Source of the DNA: Psilocybe azurescens
Taxonomy: Eukaryota; Basidiomycota; Agaricomycetes; Agaricales; Agrocybaceae
Length of the DNA stretch: 64,000 bases
Direction of reading: 5' to 3'
NCBI GenBank assembly: GCA_023853785.1
Contig: JAJIRX010000181.1
Location: forward strand, 124,001-188,000
In this document: positions 50,541 to 62,456 of the stretch, piece after piece
How positions within the stretch are numbered: the first letter of the stretch is position 1
Layout: every line of letters starts with the position of its first letter
Translations under genes and position numbers: made by a program
Notes under the pieces: model-generated
Seen by the model: only the letters and a program-made list of their open reading frames with translations
Told to the model about the DNA's origin: nothing
Database searches by the model: none

Positions 50541-51536
50541 TGGTAGTCGACAGTTGAAGAAGAAGCAAGTTCAGTCCTGTGTGGATCCTTTGCCTGATTG
50601 TTAACACTACCCCCACTAACATGCGCTCGCATTTCCCTCGATTGTTAATATCTTGTTTGACATCCACAGCAACTCGGGCATTGATGAGTATGGCCGAGCT
50701 TTAAAATCCCACGTGAGAGTGAAGATTAAGGCCGATTAGCCAGGTTAATGCCTTATTGAGCCTCCATTTGTCCTGCGGTAGAGTGTGTTGCAAGCTACGG
50801 TAGTAAACCTTTCGCAACGGCTACAGGATATACCGGAAACCGGGGTACGTCCTTCAACGAGGAGTCAGGACTGTCAGATTATTATCATCTCTTGATAGCG
50901 CAGTTCTGCCCATTTCACCTTCCCGATACGTCGGGATTAGTATAGCTTTATCACAAGCGTTGAAGTGTTGTTCACCGACTTCACTGATTGGAATCTTGAC
51001 TAGAATCAAATCCAGGCAACTATTAAGAGTTGATATAATGTTCTTACTTCGCTTAAATTCCGAAGTTATGTGCTAATTGACAAGCCTGTGCGCTCAGGAC
51101 ATGTCACTAAATACCCCCATATCACCTACATCAGATACCAAATGGAGTTTTTACTTAGATTCTTTGCCATTGTATCATCTGGAATTTTTCCTGCTCCAAG
51201 ATTGTCGCACATGAGCGTCTAACGTACCCGCGAGCTGCTTCTAAATGATGATTGCAGAAGTTAGTAGTAAATAAATGGGCGTCTGTTTGTAACTTTATCC
51301 TTTGCAAGCACGCGCCTATCACAATCCACTGTCATCGACGCAGCAGGAACACAACATACATGGGAAATGTCAATGATAAATATACATACTTCGAGTCGTG
51401 TGTCCGATATACAGTATAATACAAAGCATATAATACACTACAGAAACTCAGAATCGTTGCATTGCAGACGGATGAGTAAGATGAGAATGGGGACGACGTT
51501 GAGACACGAAGTATACCACCATTAAATGTGAAATAT
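50541..51536. other. Intergenic, about 1 kb
   Basis: Upstream of the SNG1-like gene and downstream of the RING ligase, both on the minus strand. Short frames on both strands lack start, splice or family support. I see no gene, tRNA or repeat in it. Confidence 0.5.
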
Positions 51537-53644
51537 TCAACTAGGGGCCCTACGAGATTTCTTCTGCACTTCAACAGGTCTCTGACATACAGGACATCTC
51601 CCAGATACATCGAGAAGCCAAGGATCAAGACATGTTTTCTGGGGAACATAAACCATTAAGCATCAGCCCCAAACATTGGCCAATGAGAACTTACATGGAA
51701 AACATGACCACATGCAAGTAAGCGCAATGGTTGTGCCCCTTCACCTGCATCCGCTAATTTCAACTGACTTTGTCTTTGCCTGTCCGATCCATTCTGTGCT
51801 GAAACTTGTGTGTTACTGCTGCTAGGACCATTGAGATCTTCTGCAGGTAATAGTGATGGTGTTTCCTCCTCTTTGTTTCTTTCCTCTCCTGCCACGCCGT
51901 TCTTTCGCTTTGGCTCTTCGAAATCCATTAAACAGATAGCGCACGATGCACGGTTTCCCTCCAATGCGACGAATGGATATTCTCCTTGCTCCCAGTTCTC
52001 CTCCCAAGATACAGACCCCTGATTTCCTGCCGCAGATCCTTCTCCCTTTTCGCCCTTCTCATTGGTATTTTCCTGCTTGTTGCTATCTTTCTTCAATCGA
52101 AGAGCTGATAAATCGCGAATAAGTTTAAATCTCCTCTGCGACCTTTCTGGTGTCAAGGGCGACTCGCGATTCATCTTTGGCGGATAGGAGTGAGGGGGCT
52201 GGGATGTGGTGTCGCTTTCCACTTCCGGGGGAGGGGGGATATACATGACCAGTGGAATACGCTCTACAAGGGACTTCGGCAATTTACCAATCTCGGGTCT
52301 GATACCTGGATTCTGAATAGGATGGCGGCCAATACAGATGAGGAAAATGTTCCAGAATATCTAAGCAACTCGTTAATCCAGTTTCAAGGCTTAGTCATAA
52401 GCAATAACTACTTACGAATAGGATGGGTGCTATCACAAGAACAAGCAAGCCGAGAAGCACGACTTCCAAAACCATGAGATACATTATGCAGAGAATGCCA
52501 AATATTAACCACCACAAATGAGGTGACGTTACTCGACACGTTTGAATGGATGTATATTCGAGAATATGAGCAGTTAAAAACCAGCTCAACGTCATCAATG
52601 AAGATAGCAACGTCAAACTTTTTCAAACAGTGTCAGTGTAGTGTTGACTTGAACGACACCGGGCTTACTGACCGAGAATACAATCTGGGAGGCGGAGGAC
52701 GGTTTTCGGCTCGAGCAGTATTGTTTTGATTATGGTTGTTAGAATGGCTGTTAGTAGTTGATGCAGCAGGTAGGTTTCCACGTGCATTGCGTGTTGTATG
52801 GTCTTGAGGATGCACCGCTGTGGGATCTTGACGAGAATCAGTCGCTTCAGTATCCGAGTATCTGTATACATGGTTCAATAGAATATATAGATGGAATGCT
52901 AAGAAGTCCGACTGACAATCTAACTGTCAATGTGCGGTTTCGAAGATAATCCCAATAAGCCAGGATAGAGGCCAAAATGACCCTAAGTACCCAGAGTGTT
53001 GCCCATACTCCCAAAGGACGATCACATGCCGTCCATTCACTCACTCGAGGGTCGTCAGTGCTTCTGAAATGAGTACCCGTCAGAATTAGCATGGTAATAA
53101 TAGTAACAATCTACATGTAAGAAATAACTCCTGGAATCAGTCATAGACATCGAGAAATAGACATGATCCATACCTGGCTGAATCCCCAAGAAATATTCCA
53201 AATTATCGACACTAGAGCTTTACGCGCATACGAAGCCCTGCGACCTATTCCAAAGTACATCAGCATTCTCATGTAGAGAGGCATATTGGGAGGCGTCGTG
53301 GTTGGGGAATTGGCATGTTCTTGGGCGTTGATGGGTTGCAGCACTGGCGGCGATGGGCGCGACTGTCGTGGAGGTGAATTATCTGGTATCAGTGAAGGTC
53401 CAGATATTGGCCAGGAAGGCCTCGTCAGGGGCGCTGAAGACGGTATTCCGACTCCAACTGAGCGATATCCTGAGGCATAGTCGTAGTCCGGAGAAGGCAG
53501 TGGATGATCACTCATGCCTTCCGACAGCCGTAGATTTGGGCGGATGTGGGCTCTCTCAGGTTGACGGGGTATATCTCCCAGTGAACGGATCCTACGAAGA
53601 GATCCTTCCTGATCTGTTTGAACAAGGGCGTCTCGAGTCGACAT
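51537..53644 (-). CDS. Membrane-anchored RING-H2 E3 ubiquitin ligase with an extended RING loop
   Basis: Start MSTRDALVQTDQ at 53644; disordered Pro/Ser-rich N-terminus, then several transmembrane segments (VSIIWNISWGFSQV near 53200; GVWATLWVLRVILASILAYW near 52980; more near 52600-52400), and a cytosolic Ser/Lys-rich region. The C-terminal RING reads CAICLMDF, then after 73 residues ACGHVFH, then KTCLDPWL and RCPVCQRPV. The final exon (51640-51537) follows an intron placed right after VFH. Substrate unknown; similar transmembrane RING proteins act in endosomal or ER quality control. Confidence 0.82.
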
Positions 53645-53689
53645 AGTATCCAATTGTCTGTTCCAAAACAGCACTTAGTGGCTTTTAAA

Positions 53690-54185
53690 GGTGAGCAGCG
53701 AGCGCGTATCCACTGGGTATTAGCTACTGTCAATGAGCTAAATGAAAAGAAACTTGTCGGCGCTACAGGGCCTTCAGTGCCAACGGGTAGCCCGTGGCGA
53801 TCGAGTGCAATAAGCGCCAAAGGAAAGAAATAGGCAGACAGAATGATGAGCAGCAGTATGTAACAGATCTGCGGCTCGAAATCCCATATGAAGAAGACTG
53901 GCACCAGGCTGCGTTCTGTTGAGACAGAATGCAGTATGTCACATCACGATCATACGTATGTACATGCTCACGTGCACGGCTTGGCCCCTGTGCCGAGAAT
54001 GATACTCGAGTAAAGCCTGTTGCATGGCAAAGTTCAGCGTACATAAAAAACAAAGCAACAAAGATATCAATTTCATTCCTGTGGAAAACCCTCTCATAGG
54101 AAAGGAATAATTACTAGGTACATTGAAAGCTCAGTAGAGCTAATAGTAATACTGTCAAAGCGATGTAAGTACTCAAAATACACAT
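53690..54185 (-). CDS. Small hypothetical membrane protein, boundaries uncertain
   Basis: From an ATG at 54185 a hydrophobic exon (MCILSTYIALTVLLLALLSF) ends at a GTACCT donor near 54123. Joining to an acceptor near 54017 and across a second intron (about 53971-53919) gives a frame with QRSLVPVFFIWDFEPQ, then a second helix (ICYILLLIILSAYFFPLALI) and DRHGLPVGTEGP. The 3' end is not resolved; the open frame runs on into the RING gene's first exon. I do not recognise the family. A real two-helix protein is plausible, but the exon model is a guess. Confidence 0.3.
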
Positions 54186-54426
54186 CTCGCTGAAGTTTTG
54201 TCCTGTTGCTGGTTTGTAATCACCCACAATATGCTGAAGAACTTCTTCGCACTGGCAGCTCTAGCAAACCTGACGATAGGCCAGCGCACTGGTGTGTTCT
54301 ACTATATAAATACAAATTTCGCTGTCCATGAATGCGGTTGCGATCATAATGGTATAAGGTTATACACTGGTATGACCCTAAAAGGTCTCCAGCAGGTCGT
54401 AGCAGCAACTGTGCCACCCAGTCCCG

Positions 54427-56474
54427 CTAGCAATTCCTCGAGTCGGAATACAATGCACCAATCGCCTTACTCACAGTGTTCACAGCTATTAATCGACAGG
54501 AAGATGTGATGCTCAGTGATGTGTTCTTTCTTCACATCCATCTCAAGAAGAACTTACCTGTGAGTATCTCATCTCTTTCTTGCTCGTCAAGAACAGCGCT
54601 GTATAGGTTTCGACTGTTCCATCGATCGGGATGGAACCTATGGAAACTAGATTTCATAACCTCCTTGTACTCTTGACCACGTAGGGTCGCTTTCGCACCC
54701 TGGAAAAAGTCAGTAACCGTCTCATAGTCCATATCTCGCGGGGTGTTTCCTCTAGGGTGTCGCAACGTCGGCCAAGGAATGTCAATCACCGTGAGAGGTA
54801 AAGTCTCGCTGGAGAATTTCGCTTTGTCGAAGAATTGGCCCACATGTCTGTAACGCTCCACCGCACGAGAATGGTCCCAACGTCCGTAATCCCATGGCCG
54901 ATGTCGTTCTTCTCGCTCCTCCTGCAAACCTGCCATAAGCTCCGCCCGCCGACGCATTTGCTCTTGCCGTAGTCTAGCCTGTTGTTGTTCCTCGTGCAGT
55001 TTAGCTTCTGCTTGACGCCGGAGTTCTTCTTCTACTTTTTGCCTTCTAATCTGTTCACGGCTTGGCCCTTCAGTTTTGGCCCGTCGGCCTTCTTGCTTTT
55101 CTTCTCGAATGAGCTTTTCCCGTTGCCTTTGACGATCACGGTCGGTATTTAACTCCTCCATTTTACGACGTGATTCCGCAATCCTTCGAGCCTTCACCTC
55201 GTCTTCATCCTCGATTACTTCTGCTGGTTGCGGGGTTGGCACAGGGGAGGGATCTTTCATATCATTTTCATTTTCCTCTGGTATTCCACCAAAATAGTGA
55301 CCTAGTTGTAGAATTATTCATCGGCAAAAGAGCAGATTTTTAGAACACCGTGCTTACCATTACTCGAGAAATTAGTCTGAGGGACGTCCGCCAGTATCTC
55401 CCGCTCAAAATCTCGTTCACGTCGGAGTATACGCTCCGCCTTTTCCCTGTCCATTCTAGTTTGTTTGGCGGTTTTCCGCTTTTCTTTGTGTGCGGAGGCA
55501 GCTCGCTGTTGGGATAAAGGAGACATTGTCCGGGCGCGCTTTCTAATCTTGGGGATGAACTGTTTAGTGTTTCGATTCAGATTATCTTGCTCAAAGTAAT
55601 CATTTTCTTCTTCTTCCGGGTCACGGAGATTTTGGAACGATACGTTGGCTGAATAGGCAATAGTAAGGTCACCGACTAGCAGATCCCAAGGTGTATCTCT
55701 CACCGTTCCTCTTAGACGTCGATGGTGGAGATGTGGCTGCCGAGCCGTTGCCAAAATTGAAGTAGAAAGGTGCCCTAGGGGATACTTTTCTCTTAGCACG
55801 AGGCTGAGATTTGGGAACAGACTGGTAACTATTGTCGTCGTCTATTTCCATCATGTCGTCTTCATCATGAATCGGAACTTGTTGTTTTGGGGGTGTTGGT
55901 GGATGCTTTTGCGACTGGGAGTCTGGCCATATTGAAGAGTAGTCAGAACCGTATCCACTGTAGCTTGAAGAGTCTTTCTTCGTTATAATGCTTAGACAGG
56001 AAAAGTCGTCAACAAAGCAGTCGTAGAGTGGGTCTAGTTTGTATATGTCCCATTGTTCCTGTGAGATGATATAAGGTTCTCTGGTGAGCAAGTTAGACGA
56101 TCCGTTTTGCAAGTGGCACTGTAAATAAACGAAATCTCACCCACAGACACGAACCACCCTAGGAAACCCCCTTCATCTTGTACGTGTTCTCGTAGACGAG
56201 CACGTGGTACCCAACGCCAGAAGGATCCTACGCCAGGTATTGTTTCGATCACGATCCTCTTTGGTCGACAGCTCTGGTCGTTGAGAGACATGCTCCCGAG
56301 TTGTGCGATGTTATAGGGCACAGCAATGTTGGGATCAAATAAAGCAAAGGAGAGCGTTGAATCTGGCTTGCGCAATAGACGTGAGGATTGCGTTGGGTCA
56401 AGAACTCCTGGGATTGAGCCTTTGAGCTCCGGTACGACGGGCACATCTGGAGGACGAAATTTCGGTTGGCGCAT
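54427..56474 (-). CDS. NFKBIL1-like, J-domain-related nuclear protein
   Basis: Start MRQPKFRPPDVPVVPELKGS at 56474. The N-terminal region is a conserved-looking globular part (FWRWVPRARLREHVQ), then Ser/Pro/Asp-rich linkers. A long Arg/Glu/Gln coiled-coil follows (55200-54920), then the C-terminal block FFDKAKFSS, TVIDIPWPTL, FFQGAKATLRGQEYKEVMK and FHRFHPDRWNSR, which matches the tail of NFKBIL1-type proteins with a degenerate J-domain HPD. The last exon ends TVSKAIGALYSDSRNC. Function in fungi is unknown; a role in RNA processing has been proposed for the animal protein. The family name is inferred from the C-terminal block. Confidence 0.65.
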
Positions 56475-57004
56475 GATGAGACGGGTTAAAGGTTACTCAT
56501 ATACATCGCACGTACCTTGTGTGCTCATATATACTAGGACGTGTGCAGTGATTTTAATCCTTGTATTTTGCTCAACAGATTATTTGAACAAGCCGCTGCC
56601 ACTGCCACAGGCGGATGGCGTCCGCACTGAATTAGAGATCACATGGTCGTTCAGTAGTCAGGGTCTAAGTCCCAATTGGGAACCCATTGTATCAATCGTT
56701 GTTCTTGTACATTCAATGTACAACCGTCGTTTGTCCCAGATTGACAATGTAACCATGGTCAGATTCTAAGTCTATGCATCGGAAAGCATAGATGAGATGG
56801 TGTTTCCGGTAACAGCACTATCGGGACTAGAGTTAATGACTTGAAACGATAGAGTATGACCTCACATGACAATATTGGACATGGTGCATGCTTTAACTCC
56901 AGCAAGTTGATTTTACCCAATCATTCGAGTCACTTTTCTCTAGACTCACTGACTCGACATAAAGATCAATAAACCCTTAAATTCTCTACTTCGGACTGCA
57001 CACA
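56475..57004. promoter_or_regulatory. Divergent promoter region, NFKBIL1-like and GTPBP genes
   Basis: 530 bp between two outward-facing starts. A C/T-rich stretch precedes the GTPBP start (about 56930-57000). The short frame reading DYLNKPLPLPQADG near 56580 has no gene support. Nothing else was seen. Confidence 0.45.
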
Positions 57005-59758
57005 ATGACCACACTACGAACCTTTCAGAACGAGATCGAGGACATACACCACCGAGAGATTATCAAACAGCGAGCGCAAGCGCTCATGGACAAAGAGAAA
57101 GACTCCAAGCACTTAAAGGGAAAGGCTAAGGAGGAGCAGACTGTTGTTGCTGACAAGACCCAGAATCTCGACGACGGGACCGGGTCAGCGGGCGCTAATC
57201 TCCAAGACCTTGAGGAACGCATATTGGTTCGTTATCATCATGACCTAATCGACTTGATCGTGGTTATGCTATCACCAAATTCAGACGCTAATATTGGATT
57301 TAGACGCTATTGCTGTCTTCAACCCCCGTGAACTACGACATTGCTCGAGACCAGGTGGCCGCCTTGCTCACGCAAAGCAACGGAGAATATGTGATGCGAA
57401 TAGGCCAACAGCCTTCCCATGCAGAGTTATTCTCCGGAGACTCGACTGAAGAATCAACTAACTGGTCCGGAACTCCAAGAACGACCGAAGAAATTGGCAT
57501 ATTGCGCACCCAGATAACTAAAGCAGTCGACGAGGTCGGTGGAAAGGTGCGTATAGCGGTGCTTCTTCGAACCCCTGCCCCCTGATTGCGATATTCGAGA
57601 CATCCGTTTTATTCGAGGTCACCAGCAGCCACCCCAGAATATCCTTGCTTATGCGTCTTCCTCCTCCAAATGTTTCTTTGACTCCTGAGGTTCGGTGCGC
57701 GGTGGTTGGGAATGTAGACAGCGGGAAATCGACAACATTAGGTGTATTGACGCGAGGTGCGGGCCAACAACCTATTTGCTTATAGCGTTACAACTTACCT
57801 ACGGTGGAAGGTGCACTTGATGATGGAAGAGGACGTGCTCGCGTGGGTCTATTTCGACACAAGCACGAAATAGAGACGGGGAGAACATCAAGCGTAGGGA
57901 TGGAAGTATGTATGATTTCTTTATATTATTCATTCCAGTCCGACATAAATCACGACCCGTTCAGATTCTGGGATTTGGTCCATCTGGTGCACCAATATTA
58001 CCGAACACTGCTCATTCGAATGACCCAGATGTGATACGACGTGAGAAAATGGGATGGGAGGAGATTTCTATACAGGCAGCTAAAATCGTGTCTTTCACTG
58101 GTGAGTTGTAGCCGCGCATCCCTCTCTTTGCTATTATTAAGTCCAGTAGATTTGGCTGGACACGAACGGTATTTGAAAACGACGCTATACGGGCTTACCT
58201 CAGGGGCTCCTTCTTGTGTTATTCTTATGGTGGGAGCCAATGCCGGCCTAATAGGAATGTCGAAGGAACATCTTGCAATCGCCCTTGCATTGAGCGTTCC
58301 AGTGGTGGTTTGCATCACCAAGGTCAGAGAGATCATAACATCAGTGGCAAGCAATCTAATGCACTGCAAACGGCTCTTAGATTGACATGACCCCGCCAAA
58401 CGTGCTTGCCGAGACGATAAAACAAGTTGCGAAGATTCTGAAGAGCCCAGGATGTCGGTGTGTGTTTCTCTTAGAATAGTTGTCATCACACTATAATCAA
58501 AATCCAAGAAAGAATCCAGTATTTGTCAAGTCAATAGAGACGGCAGTAGAAATTGCAACATCATTCAATGGGCCCGAGCGGTAACTCTTCTCTCCCTTTC
58601 TTGGGATTAATGTTTAGAAATTCTGCAGGTTATGCCCTATATTCCAGATATCAAACGTCACAGGGCAAGGATTGGATTTTGTACGGACTTTCCTTTTCGC
58701 CATTCGCTAGGGTGATTGATGCCAATGACTTGTATTTAGGTTCGAACATTCCTTAACTTGCTTCCATCTAGCGAGGGAGATACTGAGAAATTTGCAGTCA
58801 ATCAGCCATTAGAGGTAATATTGTGACCCATCATGTCTCCCATGCTGATGTTACCTTTGATACAAACAGTACTCTATTACCGAAGTGTGGTCCGTCCCAT
58901 ATGTTGGCACTGTTGTCAACGGTATAGTAAATGCAGGGAGCGTTAAGACTGGAGATGCTGTTCTATTGGGTCCAGACTCCAATGGTCATTACCAGACGTC
59001 TGTAATTAAGAGCATGCAAAGAAAACGGTAAACATACTACTTTAGATTAATGGAGTGCTAATCGCTAATCCGGGGGCAATGGTAGGGCGGATGTCACCCG
59101 CGCCGAAGCTGGCCAATGTGTATCCCTAGCACTCAAACGGATACGCAGAGCAGCTGTGCGTAAAGGCATGGTTTTGGTGGCCAAGACGGAGACCCCTCCC
59201 CGAGGTAAGTTACGATTACAGCATGGCGTTGGTTGGGTCCACAAAGGACATTTCTTTTGTAGCTATCCGTCAATTTGAAGGACAAGTCTTGATTCTATAG
59301 TGAGTGCTGACGCGCAAACAAATTCTACGTTTTCTAACTGGTATATACTAGCCACAATACGACATTGCAAAAGAACTATCAGGTATGTGCATGAGTGAAC
59401 CGCAGCTTGGCTCTGCAGGCTGAACTGACTATGCAACTCACCCATTAGGCCATGCTACACTGCGGGGTACGATCTATTACTTATAGGCCTGAATGTACCC
59501 AATAATAGTTTTTCTCAGGCTATCCGACAAACCGTCCGAATAATAGGAATGGACCACCCACAAGGAGTTCTTCGCACTGGAGATCGAGCAACGGTGCAAT
59601 TTGAATTCATTTCTCATCCCGAGTTTGTGAAAGAAGGCATGAAACTATTATTCCGAGAGGGAAAGACTAAAGTGAGTTGTAGTGTGTAAAGATGTTCATG
59701 TTGGTCAATTTAATGAATATTTGATCAGGGACTGGGTGTAATAACGAAGCTCCTATAA
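57005..59758 (+). CDS. GTPBP1/GTPBP2-family translational GTPase
   Basis: EF-Tu/eRF3-like GTPase linked in animals to ribosome rescue and mRNA decay. The G1 loop reads [19 protein letters not shown] (near 57710-57755), G3 is [15 protein letters not shown] (near 58155), and G4 TKID is split by an intron (58321-58380). The switch region has [11 protein letters not shown] and ILGFGPSG. Beta-barrel domains II and III follow: [47 protein letters not shown], then [16 protein letters not shown] and [16 protein letters not shown]. More than ten introns, all consistent; one (58681-58739) begins with a near-copy of the next exon start. Confidence 0.9.
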
Positions 59759-59866
59759 CTGTCTATAAATAGAACTATAAACAGATTTTTGGCGAAATAC
59801 CGTTCTCCTAATTGCTGTATTTTCTGGTTGTTTCTATAACTCAATTCTTTCTTTGCAAGATTCCTC

Positions 59867-62358
59867 ATGTCCAAACCACCAAGCTTGAAGAGACTCTCTG
59901 ATGGTTCAAGTTGGGATCAGCTTGTATGCCATGTCGTTTTAATATCTTTCAAAACTCACTGACGAGGCATATGTAGATAACCTTGGACTCGACGCCATAT
60001 CCTATCTGGGCCCGTTCCACTTTGGCCAATCTATCCTCAGAGGTCAGAGAAGTGGATACATGCCTCTAATCAGTTTCTGACTCCGCACAGTTTTCCTTTT
60101 CTCCAGATCCTCGTCAATGGGGTCTTGCATTGGCACCGGATTTGATAGAATCTGACGACGACCAATACAATGCCCTCAAAGACGGAGATGGCTTTATAAC
60201 GAGGCTATCTGTAAGGGGTGTTGGAAATGTTGGATGTCTTCTTCTTGTCATAGCCGGACTCTTGGCTCTGTTGTGAGTCTCGTGCATCTTCGATTCTGGT
60301 GACTCCTATTCATTGAACGAATAGTATAGGTTATCCGGTGGTCACTTTCTATATACCACCGGTTCTTGATAGTACAATTAGTATAAACTCAACAGGACAA
60401 GTACCGCAGCTGATAGGAAACCAAGGGCTAATCGACGAACACACCCCACGAGAAGCGTATACAAGGAATGCTTGGAATGATATCGCAACGGAAATGCAAC
60501 TGGTATTCTCTGACGAGTTCAATATGGATGGTCGCTCGTTCTATCCCGGTGACGATCCGTATTGGGAAGCCCTCGACTTGCATTACTGGGTGGTTTTTTC
60601 TGTCAGCTTATTCCTCGCTTTTGTTTCTGACATATCACCAGGCAACCAATAATCTGGAGTGGTATGACCCCGGGGCGGTGACCACAAAAAACGGATCGTT
60701 GGTGATCACCCTCTCTCAAAAGGAAACACATGGACTCGATTATGAAGGAGGTCTGTTTACGACAGCACCCTTGAATAACAGAGACTAACATCGTCTTTAG
60801 GAATGCTGACATCATGGTCAATATTGCACAACCTTAACCTCACCCGTTTCCCGAAATAAATGCACTTGTATTTCTAGGAACAAATTTTGCTTCACGGGAG
60901 GTTATGTGGAAACATCGGTGCAGCTTCCAGGAGCAAGCAACATTTTAGGCCTCTGGCCTGCGATCTGGTCCATGGGAAATCTTGGTCGCGCAGGATACGG
61001 TGCATCTCTGGAGGGTTTGGTGCGTATCTCGTTACTCAAGAGACTGTGAGTTCTTTAATGTGCCTGTTCTCAGTGGCCATACACATACGACAGTTGTGAC
61101 GTTGGGACTGTTGCAAATCAGACAGTCAATGGGCTACCTGTTGCAGCAACGATCAACGGGGACGCGGGAAAAGGAGATGCCTTGTCCTATCTTCCTGGTC
61201 AACGATTGTCTCGGTGTACTTGTTCCGGGGAAAGCCACCCAGGACCCAAGCATTCAGATGGAACATTTGTCGGGCGTTCAGCTCCAGAGATTGACGTTTT
61301 TGAAGCACAAGTCGGTTTTAAATCTTAGTATCATTGTTCTAGAGCTAAATATGTTTCTTTCAAGGTCACTGAAGAAACACTTATTGGACAAGTCTCCCAG
61401 TCGGCACAATGGGCAGTGAGTCGCCTCATCGGCTTCTGTTTCATTATCCTCTCCTCTTACTTTAGTTTCACAAAAGCCCTTCAACGCGGGATATCTTTGG
61501 AACAACACGCCGGCCAATATGGTCATTACTGACCCCAATATCACCCAGATAAACACCTTTGTTGGCAGTGGAACCCAACAAGCCACTTCATTAACATCGA
61601 TTACCAACCCCAACTGCTACGAACAGAGTGGAGCCTGCTACTCGCTCTATGGTTTTGAAGTGTGCACCTTTTTTAACTCATTCCATCACCAATGCTGACC
61701 TATCATTTTTCTCGCCAGTATAGACCAGGTATGATGATTTCTATTACTTGTATTCACATTCAAAGTATTAAGTACATTCGATCGTCTAGGCTTCGACAAC
61801 GGTGTACGTCTCTCAAACCTCATGGGGTCTACAACTCAAATTGACCCATTAACCAACAGTATATCACTTGGGTGGCCAATAATAAGACGTCCTGGACTTT
61901 GAATGCTCCAGGCATGGGACCAGATCCAAGTGTCGAAATATCAGCTAGGCCTGTTGCGAAAGAACCCATGGTCCGTTGCGTGTTTAATTTTCCGGTCCCC
62001 ATTCACAACAATTTAAACCTCTTTTGATGCTCTACTAGTATTTGATTGCGAACCTCGGCATGTCGCGCAGCTTCGGACCTGTGGATCTTGCCCATCTCAC
62101 CTTTCCGGTTCACATGAAAGTCGATTATATCAGGGTATATCAACCGAAGAACGCGATTAACATTGGTTGTGATCCCAAGGAATTTCCCACCAAAAAATAC
62201 ATCGATAGGTAAATCATTAACCAAACAACTTGTGATCGCAGTGCATCAAACGTTTTGAATATAGGTATAACGAGGCCTATGTCAACCCAAATTTGACTAC
62301 CTGGATAGATGACTACCAACAGTTGTGGCCAAAGAATTCCTTCCTGAAGCAATGCTAG
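59867..62358 (+). CDS. KRE6: Beta-1,6-glucan synthesis protein KRE6/SKN1, GH16-like
   Basis: Type II membrane protein of the ER/Golgi required for cell-wall beta-1,6-glucan. A cytosolic N-terminus is followed by one anchor (VGNVGCLLLVIAGLLALLYV, near 60220-60330) and a luminal GH16-like domain: VFSDEFNMDGRSFYPGDDPYWEA, NLEWYDPGAVTT, CFTGGYVETSVQLPG, GLWPAIWSMGNLGRAGYGAS, and the active-site stretch APEIDVFEAQ with both glutamates. NPNCYEQSGACYSLYGFE and HLTFPVHMKVDYIRVYQP follow. About 12 introns, all joining in frame; one donor is GTCGGT (61311-61364). It starts only about 110 bp after the GTPBP stop. Confidence 0.93.
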
Positions 62359-62456
62359 TTTCTATATTGATGTGTTCTCTAATCATTATTCTCATTTTTA
62401 CATGTCACGTCCGTCGTGGTTGGCAAAATATATCAATTGATTCATAATATGTCATC

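Noticed and set aside
57541..57700. Apparent frameshift in the GTPBP gene before the G1 loop
   Set aside because: An intron from GTGCGT to the AG before ACATCC joins in frame into [13 protein letters not shown], so the stop codons are intronic.
61780..61870. Frame problem in KRE6 around PGFDN/YITW
   Set aside because: Using donor GTACGT after GACAACGGT gives PGFDNGYITW without any frame change.
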